Below, one piece after another: positions 8,956 through 17,469 of a stretch of DNA of 64,000 bases (the stretch's first letter is position 1; each line of letters begins with the position of its first letter). The DNA comes from DASYXT01 sp035934555 (GTDB lineage Bacteria > Verrucomicrobiota > Verrucomicrobiia > Limisphaerales > UBA8199). The stretch is from contig DASYXT010000034.1 in NCBI GenBank assembly GCA_035934555.1, positions 22,471 to 86,470 of the forward strand. Reading direction: 5' to 3'. The translations under genes were made by a program, and so were the position numbers. The notes under the pieces were generated by a model. That model made no database searches. It was not told the origin of the DNA and saw only the letters and a program-made list of their open reading frames with translations.

Positions 8956-9975
8956 ATGAGCGAGTTAAGCAAAGAATCAGAGCGGCTGGCGCGGTCATGG
9001 AAACGGCATCCAGCCGAGTGGCTGCGGGACTATTTGGTCGCGGGGGTCGAGGACCCGCGGCTCAACCTGCAAAGCATTCTTTCGCGTCATTTTCTGCTCC
9101 GCGCGCTTACCAGCGAGCGCTTTCAGGCACTGTGCGAAGAGGAATACCGATTTTCTGCGGTGATGAACTGGCTGGCGCCGCTGGCCGCGCGCAACGATGC
9201 CGCAGAACTCGATGCGGTGCGGTATGCGCTTCGGCAAGGGGCGGACAATGCTGAAGGATTGGAAATCCCGCGCTTCGTCCTGCAGACCTTCAGGGCGCTG
9301 CCGGCCAGAGCAGGCGAAATGGAAGTGCCCAATTACATCGCAACCTTTCTCGAAGCCGCAGCTCGAAGCGGGGGTGAAACCCAACTTTGTGCGGGCGGCC
9401 TGAATTGCTTCCAGCAACTCTGGCGAGAGGCGCTGTCCGGCCTCGCCGCGCCGGCGCGGGCGCCTTCGGTCCTCGAGCCGGCTTGCGGTTCGGCCAATGA
9501 TTACCGCTTTGTCCGTAGCTTTGGCTTGGCGCGATTCCTGGAGTACAGCGGATTCGACCTGTGCGACACGAACGTCGCCAATGCGCGCGCCTTGTTCCCC
9601 GACGTCCGCTTTCAAGTGGCGAACGTATTTGCGCTCGAAGCCGAAGACAAATCCTTCGATTTGTGTTTCGTGCATGACTTGTTCGAACATTTGTCGTTGG
9701 ACGGTTTGGCGGCAGCGCTCCGAGAAGTCTGTCGCGTGACGCGAAAAGGAATCTGCGTGGGGTTCTTTCAGATGGACGAAACCAGCGAGCACCGGGTGCG
9801 GCCAGTCGAGGAGTATTTCTGCAATCTGCTTAGCATGGAACGGATGCGAGCCGCATTCGCCGGCGAGGGTTTCGTCGGTCAGGTGTTGCATATCGATTCC
9901 TTTCTGCGCCAGCACGTCGGTGTTTGCGCCGCGCACAACCCGAACGCCTACACCTTTTGGCTGCACGCCAGCTAA
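8956..9975 (+). CDS. Class I SAM-dependent methyltransferase
   Basis: A 339-residue protein. The second half has a Rossmann-type methyltransferase core: motif I at ~residue 175 (VLEPACGSANDYRF), an acidic strand-2 end (YSGFDLCDTNV), then DLCFVHDLFEHLSL before the post-motif region. The N-terminal ~150 residues are helical, with no family I can name. They may recognise a substrate or carrier. The substrate is unknown, and nothing next to it (xylA divergent, serine acetyltransferase downstream) points to one. The frame opens at 8764, but the stretch before the ATG at 8956 is low-quality and lies in the divergent promoter region with xylA, so I chose 8956. Confidence 0.8.
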   Translation: MSELSKESERLARSWKRHPAEWLRDYLVAGVEDPRLNLQSILSRHFLLRALTSERFQALCEEEYRFSAVMNWLAPLAARNDAAELDAVRYALRQGADNAEGLEIPRFVLQTFRALPARAGEMEVPNYIATFLEAAARSGGETQLCAGGLNCFQQLWREALSGLAAPARAPSVLEPACGSANDYRFVRSFGLARFLEYSGFDLCDTNVANARALFPDVRFQVANVFALEAEDKSFDLCFVHDLFEHLSLDGLAAALREVCRVTRKGICVGFFQMDETSEHRVRPVEEYFCNLLSMERMRAAFAGEGFVGQVLHIDSFLRQHVGVCAAHNPNAYTFWLHAS

Positions 9976-10034
9976 CCTGATCAAAATCAACGTCATTCTC
10001 GCCTCCAGTATTCAAACTGGCGCCCCGGGCCGGG

Positions 10035-11006
10035 GTGGTTCACTTGCGCCCAAGCCGATTTTCACGGATACTCTCGCTCGTGCAGGCGACAATACAGCGG
10101 TTGACCGAGCGGTTGCTGGAATCCTACGGCAAGGTCGGCGGCATTAACCACCTGGATGGGAAGAATCTGCCTTCCAAACATGCGATCGAGGAAATCACGC
10201 AGGATTTACTGCACTTGTTGTTCCCCGGGTTCTTTGACGAGAAGCCGATTCACTCGACCGAGATTAAAACAGTGACCACCCGGGTCCTGGGGGAGATAGT
10301 CCCGCGCCTGGAAAGGGAGATTGGCAAGAGCCTCGAATACAACCTGCCGCCGGAGTTGGAGCACGCCAGGAAGAATCTTCACCCGATCGCGCATTCGTAC
10401 ACGGTCGAGCTGCTGGAAAGTTTGCCGCGGCTGCGGGAGTTGCTCCAGACGGATGCGGAAGCGGCGTTCAAGGGAGACCCCGCGGCGCTCAGCAAAGAAG
10501 AGGTCATCGTCGCCTACCCCTTCATGGAGGCCATCGCGGTGCAACGGTTGGCGCACGAGCTCTACTTAAAGAACGTCGCGCTGATTCCCCGCATTATGAC
10601 GGAGTGGGCGCACGCGCGCACGGGCATGGATTTGCACCCCGGCGCGCAGATCGGCACACATTTTTTCGTGGACCACTGCACGGGAACGGTGGTAGGCGAG
10701 ACGACCCGGATTGGGGATCATGTCAAAATGTACCAGGGCGTGGGTTTGGTGGCGGCGTCGCTCTCGGCGGGCCAATCGCTGCGCGGCAAGAAAAGGCACC
10801 CCACGATCGAAGACCGGGTCACCATTTACGCGGGAGCGACGATCATGGGCGGCGACACGGTTGTGGGCGAAGGCAGCACCATCGGGGCAAATGTTTTCCT
10901 GACCGGCAGTGTGCCGGCGCATTCATTGGTAGTGCAGGAGGAAGCCAATGTGAAGGTGATGAACAAAAAAAATCGCCCGAAACAACCGGCGGATTTTGCA
11001 GTGTAA
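10035..11006 (+). CDS. Serine O-acetyltransferase (EpsC-type)
   Basis: Catalyses acetyl-CoA + L-serine to O-acetylserine, the first step of cysteine synthesis in the cytoplasm. The N-terminal ~165 residues are the helical region typical of the longer EpsC-type enzymes. Residues ~185-310 form a left-handed parallel beta-helix of hexapeptide repeats, with HARTGMDLHPGAQIG and FFVDHCTGTVVGE holding the catalytic Asp/His region, then QGVGLVAASL and GSVPAHSLV. No in-frame ATG precedes the conserved region. The GTG at 10035 is the longest start and a GTG at 10080 (before QATIQRLTERLL) is a good alternative. Cysteine synthase is not adjacent. It ends 2 bp from the convergent PfkB-type kinase. Confidence 0.9.
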   Translation: MVHLRPSRFSRILSLVQATIQRLTERLLESYGKVGGINHLDGKNLPSKHAIEEITQDLLHLLFPGFFDEKPIHSTEIKTVTTRVLGEIVPRLEREIGKSLEYNLPPELEHARKNLHPIAHSYTVELLESLPRLRELLQTDAEAAFKGDPAALSKEEVIVAYPFMEAIAVQRLAHELYLKNVALIPRIMTEWAHARTGMDLHPGAQIGTHFFVDHCTGTVVGETTRIGDHVKMYQGVGLVAASLSAGQSLRGKKRHPTIEDRVTIYAGATIMGGDTVVGEGSTIGANVFLTGSVPAHSLVVQEEANVKVMNKKNRPKQPADFAV

Positions 11007-11008
11007 AG

Positions 11009-11908
11009 CTAAAAGCGAACGAGTTTTTCCAACTCCTTCACGCGCTGTTCGATTAACCGGCAATTGACTCGGGCAGTCCGCAGCAGGCCAAACCCTTCGC
11101 AGCAAAAGGAGGCCACGACGCTGCCGTAAACCATCGCCCGGCGCAGATGTTTTTGCACCGGCCCATGCGCCGACGACAGGTAACCCATGATGCCACCCAC
11201 GAACGAGTCGCCCGCCCCGGTGGGATCGACCACTTTGTGCAGCGGATAGGCCGGGCACACGAAAAACTCGCCCGGGCCGGAAAGAACCGAGCCATGCGAG
11301 CCCTGCTTGATGATTACATATTTCGGCCCCAGCTTATGGATTTGCTTTAACGCTGAAAACAGGTTGTCTTGCTTGGTCAACTGGTGGGCTTCGCTATCAT
11401 TGAGCACGAAAAGGTCCAGGCGCTTCAGGAGCTTCAGCAAATCTTCCAACGCGATATTGAGCCACAAATCCATCGTATCGGCGGCGACGAACTTCGGCCG
11501 CTGCACCTGGTCGAGCACGTGGTGCTGCAAGGCTGGGGCAATGTTAGCCAACAGCACAAATGGCGCATTCTGATGCTCCTTGGGGAGGGTGGGCGTAAAG
11601 TTCTCGAACACTCCCAACTCGGTCAGCAGGGTTCGGCGGTTGTTCATGTTCGCCTCGTATTCGCCCGACCAGTGGAAGGTCTTACCCGCCTGGATTTGCA
11701 ATCCGCTCAGATCGATTCCGTGCCGTGCGTATAATTTCATGTAACGCTTGGGGAAATCCTCGCCGACCACGCCGACGAGTTTAACCGGCGCGAAAAAACT
11801 GGCGGCAAGCGCGGCGTGGCTGGCCGACCCACCCAATAGCTTCGGGTTCTCCGATTTCGGAGTCTTAATCGAATCCAGCGCCGTCGAACCAACAATCAAA
11901 ACGCTCAT
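11009..11908 (-). CDS. PfkB-family carbohydrate/nucleoside kinase
   Basis: A 299-residue ribokinase-like sugar kinase. It begins MSVLIVGSTALDSIKT and has the family glycine motif LLGGSASHAALAA at ~25-38. Signature 2 is at ~220 as VVDPTGAGDSFVGG, where the second Asp is the catalytic base. VLNDSEAHQLT is the usual hinge block. Family members phosphorylate ribose, fructose, adenosine, 2-keto-3-deoxygluconate or similar compounds, and the sequence does not tell me which. The replacement of the usual opening Asp block by GSTALDSIKTP is typical of a poorly characterised PfkB subgroup. No sugar operon surrounds it. A family A palindromic element lies ~70 bp upstream of its start. Confidence 0.88.
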   Translation of the reverse strand: MSVLIVGSTALDSIKTPKSENPKLLGGSASHAALAASFFAPVKLVGVVGEDFPKRYMKLYARHGIDLSGLQIQAGKTFHWSGEYEANMNNRRTLLTELGVFENFTPTLPKEHQNAPFVLLANIAPALQHHVLDQVQRPKFVAADTMDLWLNIALEDLLKLLKRLDLFVLNDSEAHQLTKQDNLFSALKQIHKLGPKYVIIKQGSHGSVLSGPGEFFVCPAYPLHKVVDPTGAGDSFVGGIMGYLSSAHGPVQKHLRRAMVYGSVVASFCCEGFGLLRTARVNCRLIEQRVKELEKLVRF

Positions 11909-11978
11909 GAGAAGCGCAAAAGGTAAGGAAGGGGCGAGGGCTGCGCAAATCGAAAGAGCGGGAAACCGGGAAGCAGAA

Positions 11979-12076
11979 AAAGCGGCAGAGGGCTGCCGCA
12001 GTCCAAAACCTCGCGGAAAGAGTAGCGTGCCAAAATTCGCGGCAGGGTTGTGGACGGCGGCAGCCCTCTGACGCTT
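11979..12076. repeat. Family A nested-palindrome element, copy 1
   Basis: About 98 bp in the co-directional gap between thiE (upstream in transcription) and the PfkB kinase. The left arm (11979-12014) begins AAGCGGCAGAGGGCTGCCGC and continues with AGTCCAAAACCTCGC. The right arm (12046-12076) is its decayed inverted copy. Each arm holds a hairpin, GCGGCAG-loop-CTGCCGC on the left. The right-hand stem has a mismatch (CTGACGC), so this copy is older or less constrained than the copy at 39441. Confidence 0.75.
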
Positions 12077-12145
12077 CGTACCAACTGCTCAATCCTCCCC
12101 TGCCACTTTCAATCGCGCCCGGGAGTAGCCGCTAGAGGTCAGAGA

Positions 12146-12799
12146 TCAGAAGACCGGCGCGCATGGAAAGCGATCTCTGAATTGTCGGCAGGCCTCCGTG
12201 ACGTCGGCCGATTGCAGGATGGCTGAGACGACACAAATTCGCTCGGCGCCCGCCGCCCGCACCTGGTCCACATTGCTCAGATTGATGCCGCCGATGGCAA
12301 ACCAGGGCACAGTCAGGTGCTTGGCAGCCCAGCGCACGTACTCGAGGGTCACCGGCGCCGCTTGCGGTTTGGTCGCGGTGGCGAACACAGGTCCGACGGC
12401 CACATATGCCGCGCCTGCGGCGACGGCACGCTGCGCCTGGTCCGGCGCATGGGTGCTGAGGCCAATTTGCACGCCGGAACCGATGCCCGGCACCTCGCCC
12501 ACCTGCGTATGACCGGCGCCGAAAAAATCCTCCTGCCCCAAGTGACAGAGTTCGGCGCCGACCTTGTTTGCAACCTCCGGGTAATCATTAATTACAAGCC
12601 GGACGCCGGTTTCGCGTGTGATGGGCAAAATGGCGTGGGCCATGGCCAGAATCTCCTTTTCGGACGATTGCTTGGCGCGCAGTTGAATCAAATCGGCGCC
12701 GCCGGCACAAAGCTTTCGAGCGACCTCGGGGACGGACCTTCCACCCAGGTAGGCGGTGTCGATGAAAGTGTAGAGCCGGCACGCGGACAGCGGTTTCAT
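12146..12799 (-). CDS. thiE: Thiamine-phosphate synthase
   Basis: Joins the hydroxymethylpyrimidine diphosphate and thiazole phosphate moieties to make thiamine monophosphate. The 217-residue TIM barrel shows the family blocks in order: LIQLRAK (~38), VRLVINDYPEVA (~68), LCHLGQEDF, IGLSTHAPDQAQ, YVAVGPVFATATK (~135) and VPWFAIGGINLSNV (~165). The GPVF-T-TK pattern holds phosphate and pyrimidine contacts. The product would be the substrate of ThiL encoded at 36508, so two thiamine steps are in the window but not in one operon. No TPP riboswitch is apparent upstream. Confidence 0.93.
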   Translation of the reverse strand: MKPLSACRLYTFIDTAYLGGRSVPEVARKLCAGGADLIQLRAKQSSEKEILAMAHAILPITRETGVRLVINDYPEVANKVGAELCHLGQEDFFGAGHTQVGEVPGIGSGVQIGLSTHAPDQAQRAVAAGAAYVAVGPVFATATKPQAAPVTLEYVRWAAKHLTVPWFAIGGINLSNVDQVRAAGAERICVVSAILQSADVTEACRQFRDRFPCAPVF

Positions 12800-12845
12800 G
12801 CGCCGGCAGTTCTAGAGGCAACTGTTGCAGTTAGCAATGCTCGTT

Positions 12846-12955
12846 CGGAGCGCGGACATTGGTCCTCAAGCGAGGCGAGAGTGCTCAAGTGGCGCGAAAT
12901 AATCCACAGCCATTGGGTGAGAGAGTTGCTGCGGAGTAAAGTCCGCGCTCCCCTT
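12846..12955. repeat. Family B nested-palindrome element, copy 1
   Basis: About 110 bp between thiE and the FGGY kinase. The left end is GAGCGCGGACATTGGTCC and the right end TTGCTGCGGAGTAAAGTCC followed by GCGCTCC. The outer GAGCGCGG and CCGCGCTC are inverted, and each end is itself a short hairpin (GGAC/GTCC on the left, GCGGA/TCCGC on the right). The middle is not obviously structured. Confidence 0.65.
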
Positions 12956-12965
12956 GCGGAGTCGT

Positions 12966-14459
12966 TCAGGCCGCGGCTGCAGGGGAAGCGTTCTGGATCT
13001 CTGCGCGCTCGGCCAGCGCGAAAAAACGTTGGTACGCACCGTTCCAGGCTTCGCCATGCGGCAGCAGGGTCTCGAGCCGGAAGGAGTTGCGGACGACCTC
13101 GCGGGCATGCATCACGTTTTCGAGGTGGCCAAGAGCGACGGCTTGCACCGCGACATTCCCGATGGCCGTGATGTTTTTCGGCAGCACGACCACAGGCAAC
13201 TGCAGGGCGTTGGCGATGAAATGATTCAGCAGCGAATTGGTCGAGTCCCCTGTGAGAAACAAGCGCGCGACCCGGACGCCGGAAAGATGCTCCAATTCGA
13301 GCAACATTCGGCGGTAGTAAAGCGCGAGGCTTTCGAGGATGCAACGGAAGATGGGGCCGGGTTTGCGCGGCAGGATTTGCTCAGTTTCTCTGCAAAAGGC
13401 CTGGATCTTCAGCGGCATTTCTTCAGGGTCATCGAAGCGCGGGTCCGCAGGGTTGATGAGCGATTCGAAGGGAGTCGCCGAGCCGGCCAGATGCATGAGC
13501 AACTCCGGATCAAGTTGCCGATTCTCCTTTTCCCAGAACCGCTGGCAGGCTTCAAGGATCGACAGGCCGCGGATTGTTTTGTGAAACACAATCGAACTGC
13601 CGTAACCAAGGTGATTGCTGTACCTCAGGTCACGGCTCAAATCGTTGATCAGAGGTTCCGCCAAGGGCACCCCGATGGAGGCATCGGTTCCGGAGCCAAG
13701 GAACGCCCAGCCTTCGCCCGGGTTGGCCGGCATGCCGGCTGCCATCGCCGCCAGGTCATGCGAGCAGGAGGCGATTACCTGGGCCTCATCCAATTTGGTT
13801 CCCGAGGCAATTTGCGGCAATAGCTTGCCCAAAACCGTGCCGCTCGGAACCACCTCGGCAAATTTGCCCCGGGACACACGCAACTCCTCGAGCAGGCGCT
13901 CCGACCACGTCCGTTCCACCGGCTGATACAACTCGGTGGCGCTAGCGAGCGTCGCTTCAATCCGCGGCACGCCGCAGAGCAGGTAATTAAAACCGTCCGC
14001 CAACGGGAGCAGACAGGCGGCGCGCTTTAGCCGTTTGGACGTCTCGTGAGCCAGTTGGACCGGCGTGCCGCAGGCCTGTGGCTGAATCCCGATCTGAAAA
14101 TAATTATTTTGCGCGCGAATGCCGGACTCGTTTTTGGACTTAGCGGCAAAGCGGGGGTCGCTGCCGATTAAGGCAGGGGTCAACAGGGCACCCTTGGCAT
14201 CAAACAGCAGGTAGTCGCCCGCGCATGAGGTGCAGCTTATGCCCCCAATAGGCTCCTCATAGACCCCTGCGGCGCGGAGGGCCTCCGTCAAGGCATTGTA
14301 CAAGCCATTGACATCCCACTGCAGGCCGCTCTTGGACCGTATAGGCGTATGGTCGAATTGGTGGACCTCACTGACCGTGAGCTGTTCATGGTGCAGGCTT
14401 CCGATGGAAACCCGTCCGGCATCCCTCCCGAATTCACAGGCAAGGTAAAACTGAGTCAT
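12966..14459 (-). CDS. FGGY-family sugar kinase, rhamnulokinase-like
   Basis: A 497-residue kinase of the FGGY family. Its layout most resembles rhamnulokinase, which phosphorylates L-rhamnulose. Blocks include an N-terminal phosphate loop (YLACEFGRDAGRVSIG), LQWDVNGLYNAL, a Gly-rich GSGTDASIGVP near the middle, RGLSILEACQRFW, RFDDPEEMPLKIQAFC, and the C-terminal ATP-site block LTGDSTNSLLNHFIANALQL then ITAIGNVAVQA. The GSGTDASIG block differs from the usual GTWSL of rhamnulokinases, so the substrate may be another keto-sugar. An in-frame extension reaches 14525, but the family start MTQFYLACEFGRD fits the ATG at 14459. No rhamnose isomerase or aldolase is adjacent. Confidence 0.85.
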   Translation of the reverse strand: MTQFYLACEFGRDAGRVSIGSLHHEQLTVSEVHQFDHTPIRSKSGLQWDVNGLYNALTEALRAAGVYEEPIGGISCTSCAGDYLLFDAKGALLTPALIGSDPRFAAKSKNESGIRAQNNYFQIGIQPQACGTPVQLAHETSKRLKRAACLLPLADGFNYLLCGVPRIEATLASATELYQPVERTWSERLLEELRVSRGKFAEVVPSGTVLGKLLPQIASGTKLDEAQVIASCSHDLAAMAAGMPANPGEGWAFLGSGTDASIGVPLAEPLINDLSRDLRYSNHLGYGSSIVFHKTIRGLSILEACQRFWEKENRQLDPELLMHLAGSATPFESLINPADPRFDDPEEMPLKIQAFCRETEQILPRKPGPIFRCILESLALYYRRMLLELEHLSGVRVARLFLTGDSTNSLLNHFIANALQLPVVVLPKNITAIGNVAVQAVALGHLENVMHAREVVRNSFRLETLLPHGEAWNGAYQRFFALAERAEIQNASPAAAA

Positions 14460-14617
14460 ACGGTCTAAACAGTGCAAGTGTTGTGCCCAAGCCCAGCGGC
14501 GCTGTGTGAAATTTTTCAGCAACATGCGGGGCGATTTTGCGGCAGGAAGCGCCCCGGCTACGTCGGTCGGCTAAATCTGTACCGAAATTGAGCAGGTGTG
14601 TCCGGTGCCGTTGACAC

Positions 14618-16567
14618 TCAGGAGAGGACACCTCGTCTGCGCAAGAGGGCCGTCATCGCGCGGTCCATGAGTACCTCGGCCATGGGGCGGGTCGCCTCAT
14701 CGAGGGCAGCACAGGCAGTTTGAAGGGCTTTGGTATCACCGCTCGCGGCATCCAGGGCGTCCGGACCAGCCGCCGCAATAACCGCCTCCAGCGCCGTCTG
14801 CACTTGGGCCTTGTAGCCGGGTTCGAGTTCGTCGGCGCATTCAGCAAGTCCTTTCTTAGCGGCGGCAATTAGCTCCTGGGCCTTGAGGCGGGCTTCGATC
14901 CAGCGCCGGGCTGCGAGGTCGTCGAATGCGTGTTCCACGGATTCCTCGACCATCTGCTGCACTGCGGTGTCATCGACATCCACGGCAGATTTCATCTCCA
15001 CGCGGCGTTCCTTCCCCGTGCCGATATCCCGTGCTAATACGTGCAAAATGCCATCCGCATCCAATTCGAACTGGACACCGACGCGGGGAACACCGCGGGC
15101 CGCGGGTGAAAAATCAATCGTGAACCGGCCGAGACTCCAATTGTCGGCGGCCCGCTCGCGCTCGCCCTGGAGCACGTGAATGAGCATCTCGCGCTGATTA
15201 TCCACGGCGGTAGTGAACATCTCCCCCGCTTTGATGGGGATGGTCGAGTTGCGCGGAATCAGCACGTTCATCAGCCCGCCGAAAGTTTCGATGCCCAGCG
15301 ACAGGGGCGTCACGTCCAGCAACAGCACATTTCGAAAGCCGCCGGAAAGGATTTCGGCCTGGATGGCCGCGCCCAGCGCCACCGCTTCATCGGGATTCTG
15401 CGAGGTATTGAGTTGGGGGCCTGCGGCGCGGTGGAACTCCGTACCGAGGCGGAGCGAGCCGCGGGTTTCGGCGAACTCGGCACACCCGAACAGCACCCGA
15501 ACGAATTCGCGAACCAAAGGCATCCGGGTTTGGCCGCCGACCAGGATAACCTGGTCCAGGTCTTTCGGCTCGATATGCGCATCGGCCAGAGACTGTAGGC
15601 AGTGCGGGCGCGTGCGAGCAATAATGTCGCGGGTTAGGTTTTCGAGCTCGGTACGGGTCAGAACATATTGGAAGCTGAACCGTGGTGTCAGGAACGGCAG
15701 CCGCACCTCACTTTCCGTCTGGCTCGAGAGGTTGATCTTGGCGGTTTCCGCCGCTTCGCGCACGCGTGCAAGCATGCCCAATTCCTCGGGTGGGGCCGCG
15801 CCGGGATTTGCTGCCGTAGGGGTTAAGTCAGGTCCGCCGGCGGTTCGGATTTGCTCGAGCAGAAATTCGCTTACCCGTTTGTCCAGGTCGTCGCCGCCCA
15901 GGCGCGTGTTGCCGTTGGTCGCGAGCACCTGGAACACGCCGTCGTGCAACTCCAAAATCGAAAGGTCGAACGTCCCGCCGCCCAGATCGAATACAGCGAT
16001 TTTTGCACGCTCGCTCAGCTTATCCAAACCGTAGGCCAGCGCAGCAGCCGTCGGCTCGTTGATGATCCGCTCGACGGTCAACCCTGCCAGTTCGCCCGCT
16101 CTTTTTGTGGCATTGCGCTGGGCATCGTTGAAATAGGCTGGCACCGTGATGACGGCTCGTGCGACAGGCTCGCCAAAATAGGCGTCAGCGTCCGCTTTGA
16201 GCTTTTTCAGCACTTCTGCGGAAATCTCTTCGGGTGTGAGCGAGCGCCCGCGAATGGAAACCGTTGCGGGGCCGGTGCCCTGACCTTGCACGCGATAGGT
16301 CACGAGCATCTCTTCCTCTGAAAGCTCGGCGCCGCGGCGGCCGATGAATCGTTTGACTGAATAGACCGTGTCCGCAGGGTTCACCACCCGAGCACGACTG
16401 GCGGGCAAACCCACTACCGGCGGACCTCCGTTCTCGGGGTAATTTACAAGGGACGGGGTAAGGCGCCGGCCCGCCGAGTCGGCGATGACCAGCGGGATGC
16501 CAGAATCCACCGTCGCCACCAGCGAATTGGTAGTGCCTAAATCAATACCGACAATCCTGCTGCTCAT
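14618..16567 (-). CDS. Hsp70-family molecular chaperone (DnaK/HscA-like)
   Basis: A 649-residue ATP-dependent chaperone. Residues ~1-390 are the actin-like ATPase (IVGIDLGTTNS, INEPTAAALAYGLD, VFDLGGGTFDLSIL, VILVGGQTRMPLV). Residues ~400-510 are the substrate-binding domain (LLLDVTPLSLGIET, IPRNSTIPIKA), and the rest is a helical lid. The C-terminus lacks the conserved acidic EEVD-like tail of DnaK. The ATPase has an insertion around GGPDLTPTAANPGAAPPEE, so it is a divergent paralogue rather than the main DnaK. GrpE, DnaJ and Fe-S assembly genes are absent nearby. A longer frame reaches 17167, but that part is antisense to the CoaB-like gene. The start MSSRIVGIDLG at 16567 is clear. Confidence 0.93.
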   Translation of the reverse strand: MSSRIVGIDLGTTNSLVATVDSGIPLVIADSAGRRLTPSLVNYPENGGPPVVGLPASRARVVNPADTVYSVKRFIGRRGAELSEEEMLVTYRVQGQGTGPATVSIRGRSLTPEEISAEVLKKLKADADAYFGEPVARAVITVPAYFNDAQRNATKRAGELAGLTVERIINEPTAAALAYGLDKLSERAKIAVFDLGGGTFDLSILELHDGVFQVLATNGNTRLGGDDLDKRVSEFLLEQIRTAGGPDLTPTAANPGAAPPEELGMLARVREAAETAKINLSSQTESEVRLPFLTPRFSFQYVLTRTELENLTRDIIARTRPHCLQSLADAHIEPKDLDQVILVGGQTRMPLVREFVRVLFGCAEFAETRGSLRLGTEFHRAAGPQLNTSQNPDEAVALGAAIQAEILSGGFRNVLLLDVTPLSLGIETFGGLMNVLIPRNSTIPIKAGEMFTTAVDNQREMLIHVLQGERERAADNWSLGRFTIDFSPAARGVPRVGVQFELDADGILHVLARDIGTGKERRVEMKSAVDVDDTAVQQMVEESVEHAFDDLAARRWIEARLKAQELIAAAKKGLAECADELEPGYKAQVQTALEAVIAAAGPDALDAASGDTKALQTACAALDEATRPMAEVLMDRAMTALLRRRGVLS

Positions 16568-16598
16568 GCAAGTGATGTAAAATAGCACCTGTTTAGCG

Positions 16599-16625
16599 AG
16601 AGCGCGGACTTTAGTCTGCAGTAAG
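16599..16625. repeat. Family B half element (single hairpin end)
   Basis: One end only of the family B element: GAGCGCGGACTTTAGTCTGC then AGTAAGG. The stem GCGGACT/AGTCTGC has one wobble or mismatch. It lies 32 bp upstream of the Hsp70 start, in the divergent region shared with the CoaB-like gene. No partner arm is found within the ~200-bp gap, so it is a solo or decayed copy. Confidence 0.55.
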
Positions 16626-16769
16626 GTGCAATTGCAAGCACGCCTGCGAATCGGGACAGTTCTGCCACCTGGATTATTGCGGCCGAGCAAAAATCCGCAG
16701 CCCGCCAGGAATTCAGGTAACATTACATCATTTGCGATCTTCTGGCAGACCTCGTAGCCTTTCGTCGCC

Positions 16770-17429
16770 TTGAATTGTCTTGTTACTGCCGGGCCGACTT
16801 TCGAACCGCTGGACCAGGTGCGGCGGTTGACCAATTTTTCTACGGGCCGGCTGGCAACAGAATTGGCCGGCTTCCTTACGGACCGCGGGCATCGCGTAAC
16901 GCTGCTCCTCGGGGAACAGGCGACCTGGACAGGTGAGCGCAGAGCAAGTTCGGTCAAAACGTTCACGACGACAGATAACTTGCGGGGACAATTGCAGGCG
17001 CTGGCGGCGGATAGCTGGCAGGCAGTGTTCCACGCCGCCGCGGTGAGCGATTTCAGTTTCGGCAAAGTCTGGCAACGCTCGCGCAACGGGCAACTCAGCG
17101 AAATCAGCGCGGGTAAAATCTCGACGCGGCATGGTGCGTTATTGGCCGAACTTGTCCCTACGCGCAAACTGATCGCTGAACTGCGCGGCTGGTATGGTCG
17201 CGCATGCCTCGTGGGATGGAAATACGAAGTGGACGGCGGCAGGCCGCAGGTCCTCGAGGCTGCTGTGCGTCAAATCATTGAAAGCCGCACGGACGCTTGT
17301 ATCGCGAACGGTCCCGCTTATGGCGCAGGTTTTGGCTTAGTGAGTCCAGATGGAACCTGCGAAAATCTCACAAACGAGGAAGCTCTGTTTCGGGGACTCG
17401 AAAAGCGGGCTTCCGAAGCCGCGCGGTAA
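16770..17429 (+). CDS. CoaB-like phosphopantothenate-cysteine ligase domain protein
   Basis: A 219-residue protein matching only the CoaB (ligase) half of the usual fused CoaBC protein of coenzyme A synthesis. It opens with LVTAGPTFEPLDQVRRLTNFSTGRLA, the N-terminal nucleotide-binding block of CoaB, and continues with FHAAAVSDF and KISTRHG, then GWKYEVDGG and ANGPAYGAGFGLV. The CoaC decarboxylase half (flavin-binding, with an active-site His) is missing and not seen nearby. It therefore either partners with a CoaC elsewhere or is a paralogue with another job. The start is a TTG at 16770. It is divergent from the Hsp70 gene and convergent with dnaE. Confidence 0.82.
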   Translation: MNCLVTAGPTFEPLDQVRRLTNFSTGRLATELAGFLTDRGHRVTLLLGEQATWTGERRASSVKTFTTTDNLRGQLQALAADSWQAVFHAAAVSDFSFGKVWQRSRNGQLSEISAGKISTRHGALLAELVPTRKLIAELRGWYGRACLVGWKYEVDGGRPQVLEAAVRQIIESRTDACIANGPAYGAGFGLVSPDGTCENLTNEEALFRGLEKRASEAAR

Positions 17430-17469
17430 GGCCTTCGGCGCCCGGCATCTTGGAATCTTTAGCCGCGCG

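Noticed and set aside
16568..17167. 200-residue N-terminal extension of the Hsp70 frame
   Set aside because: It is antisense to the CoaB-like gene and has no conserved content; Hsp70 begins cleanly at 16567.
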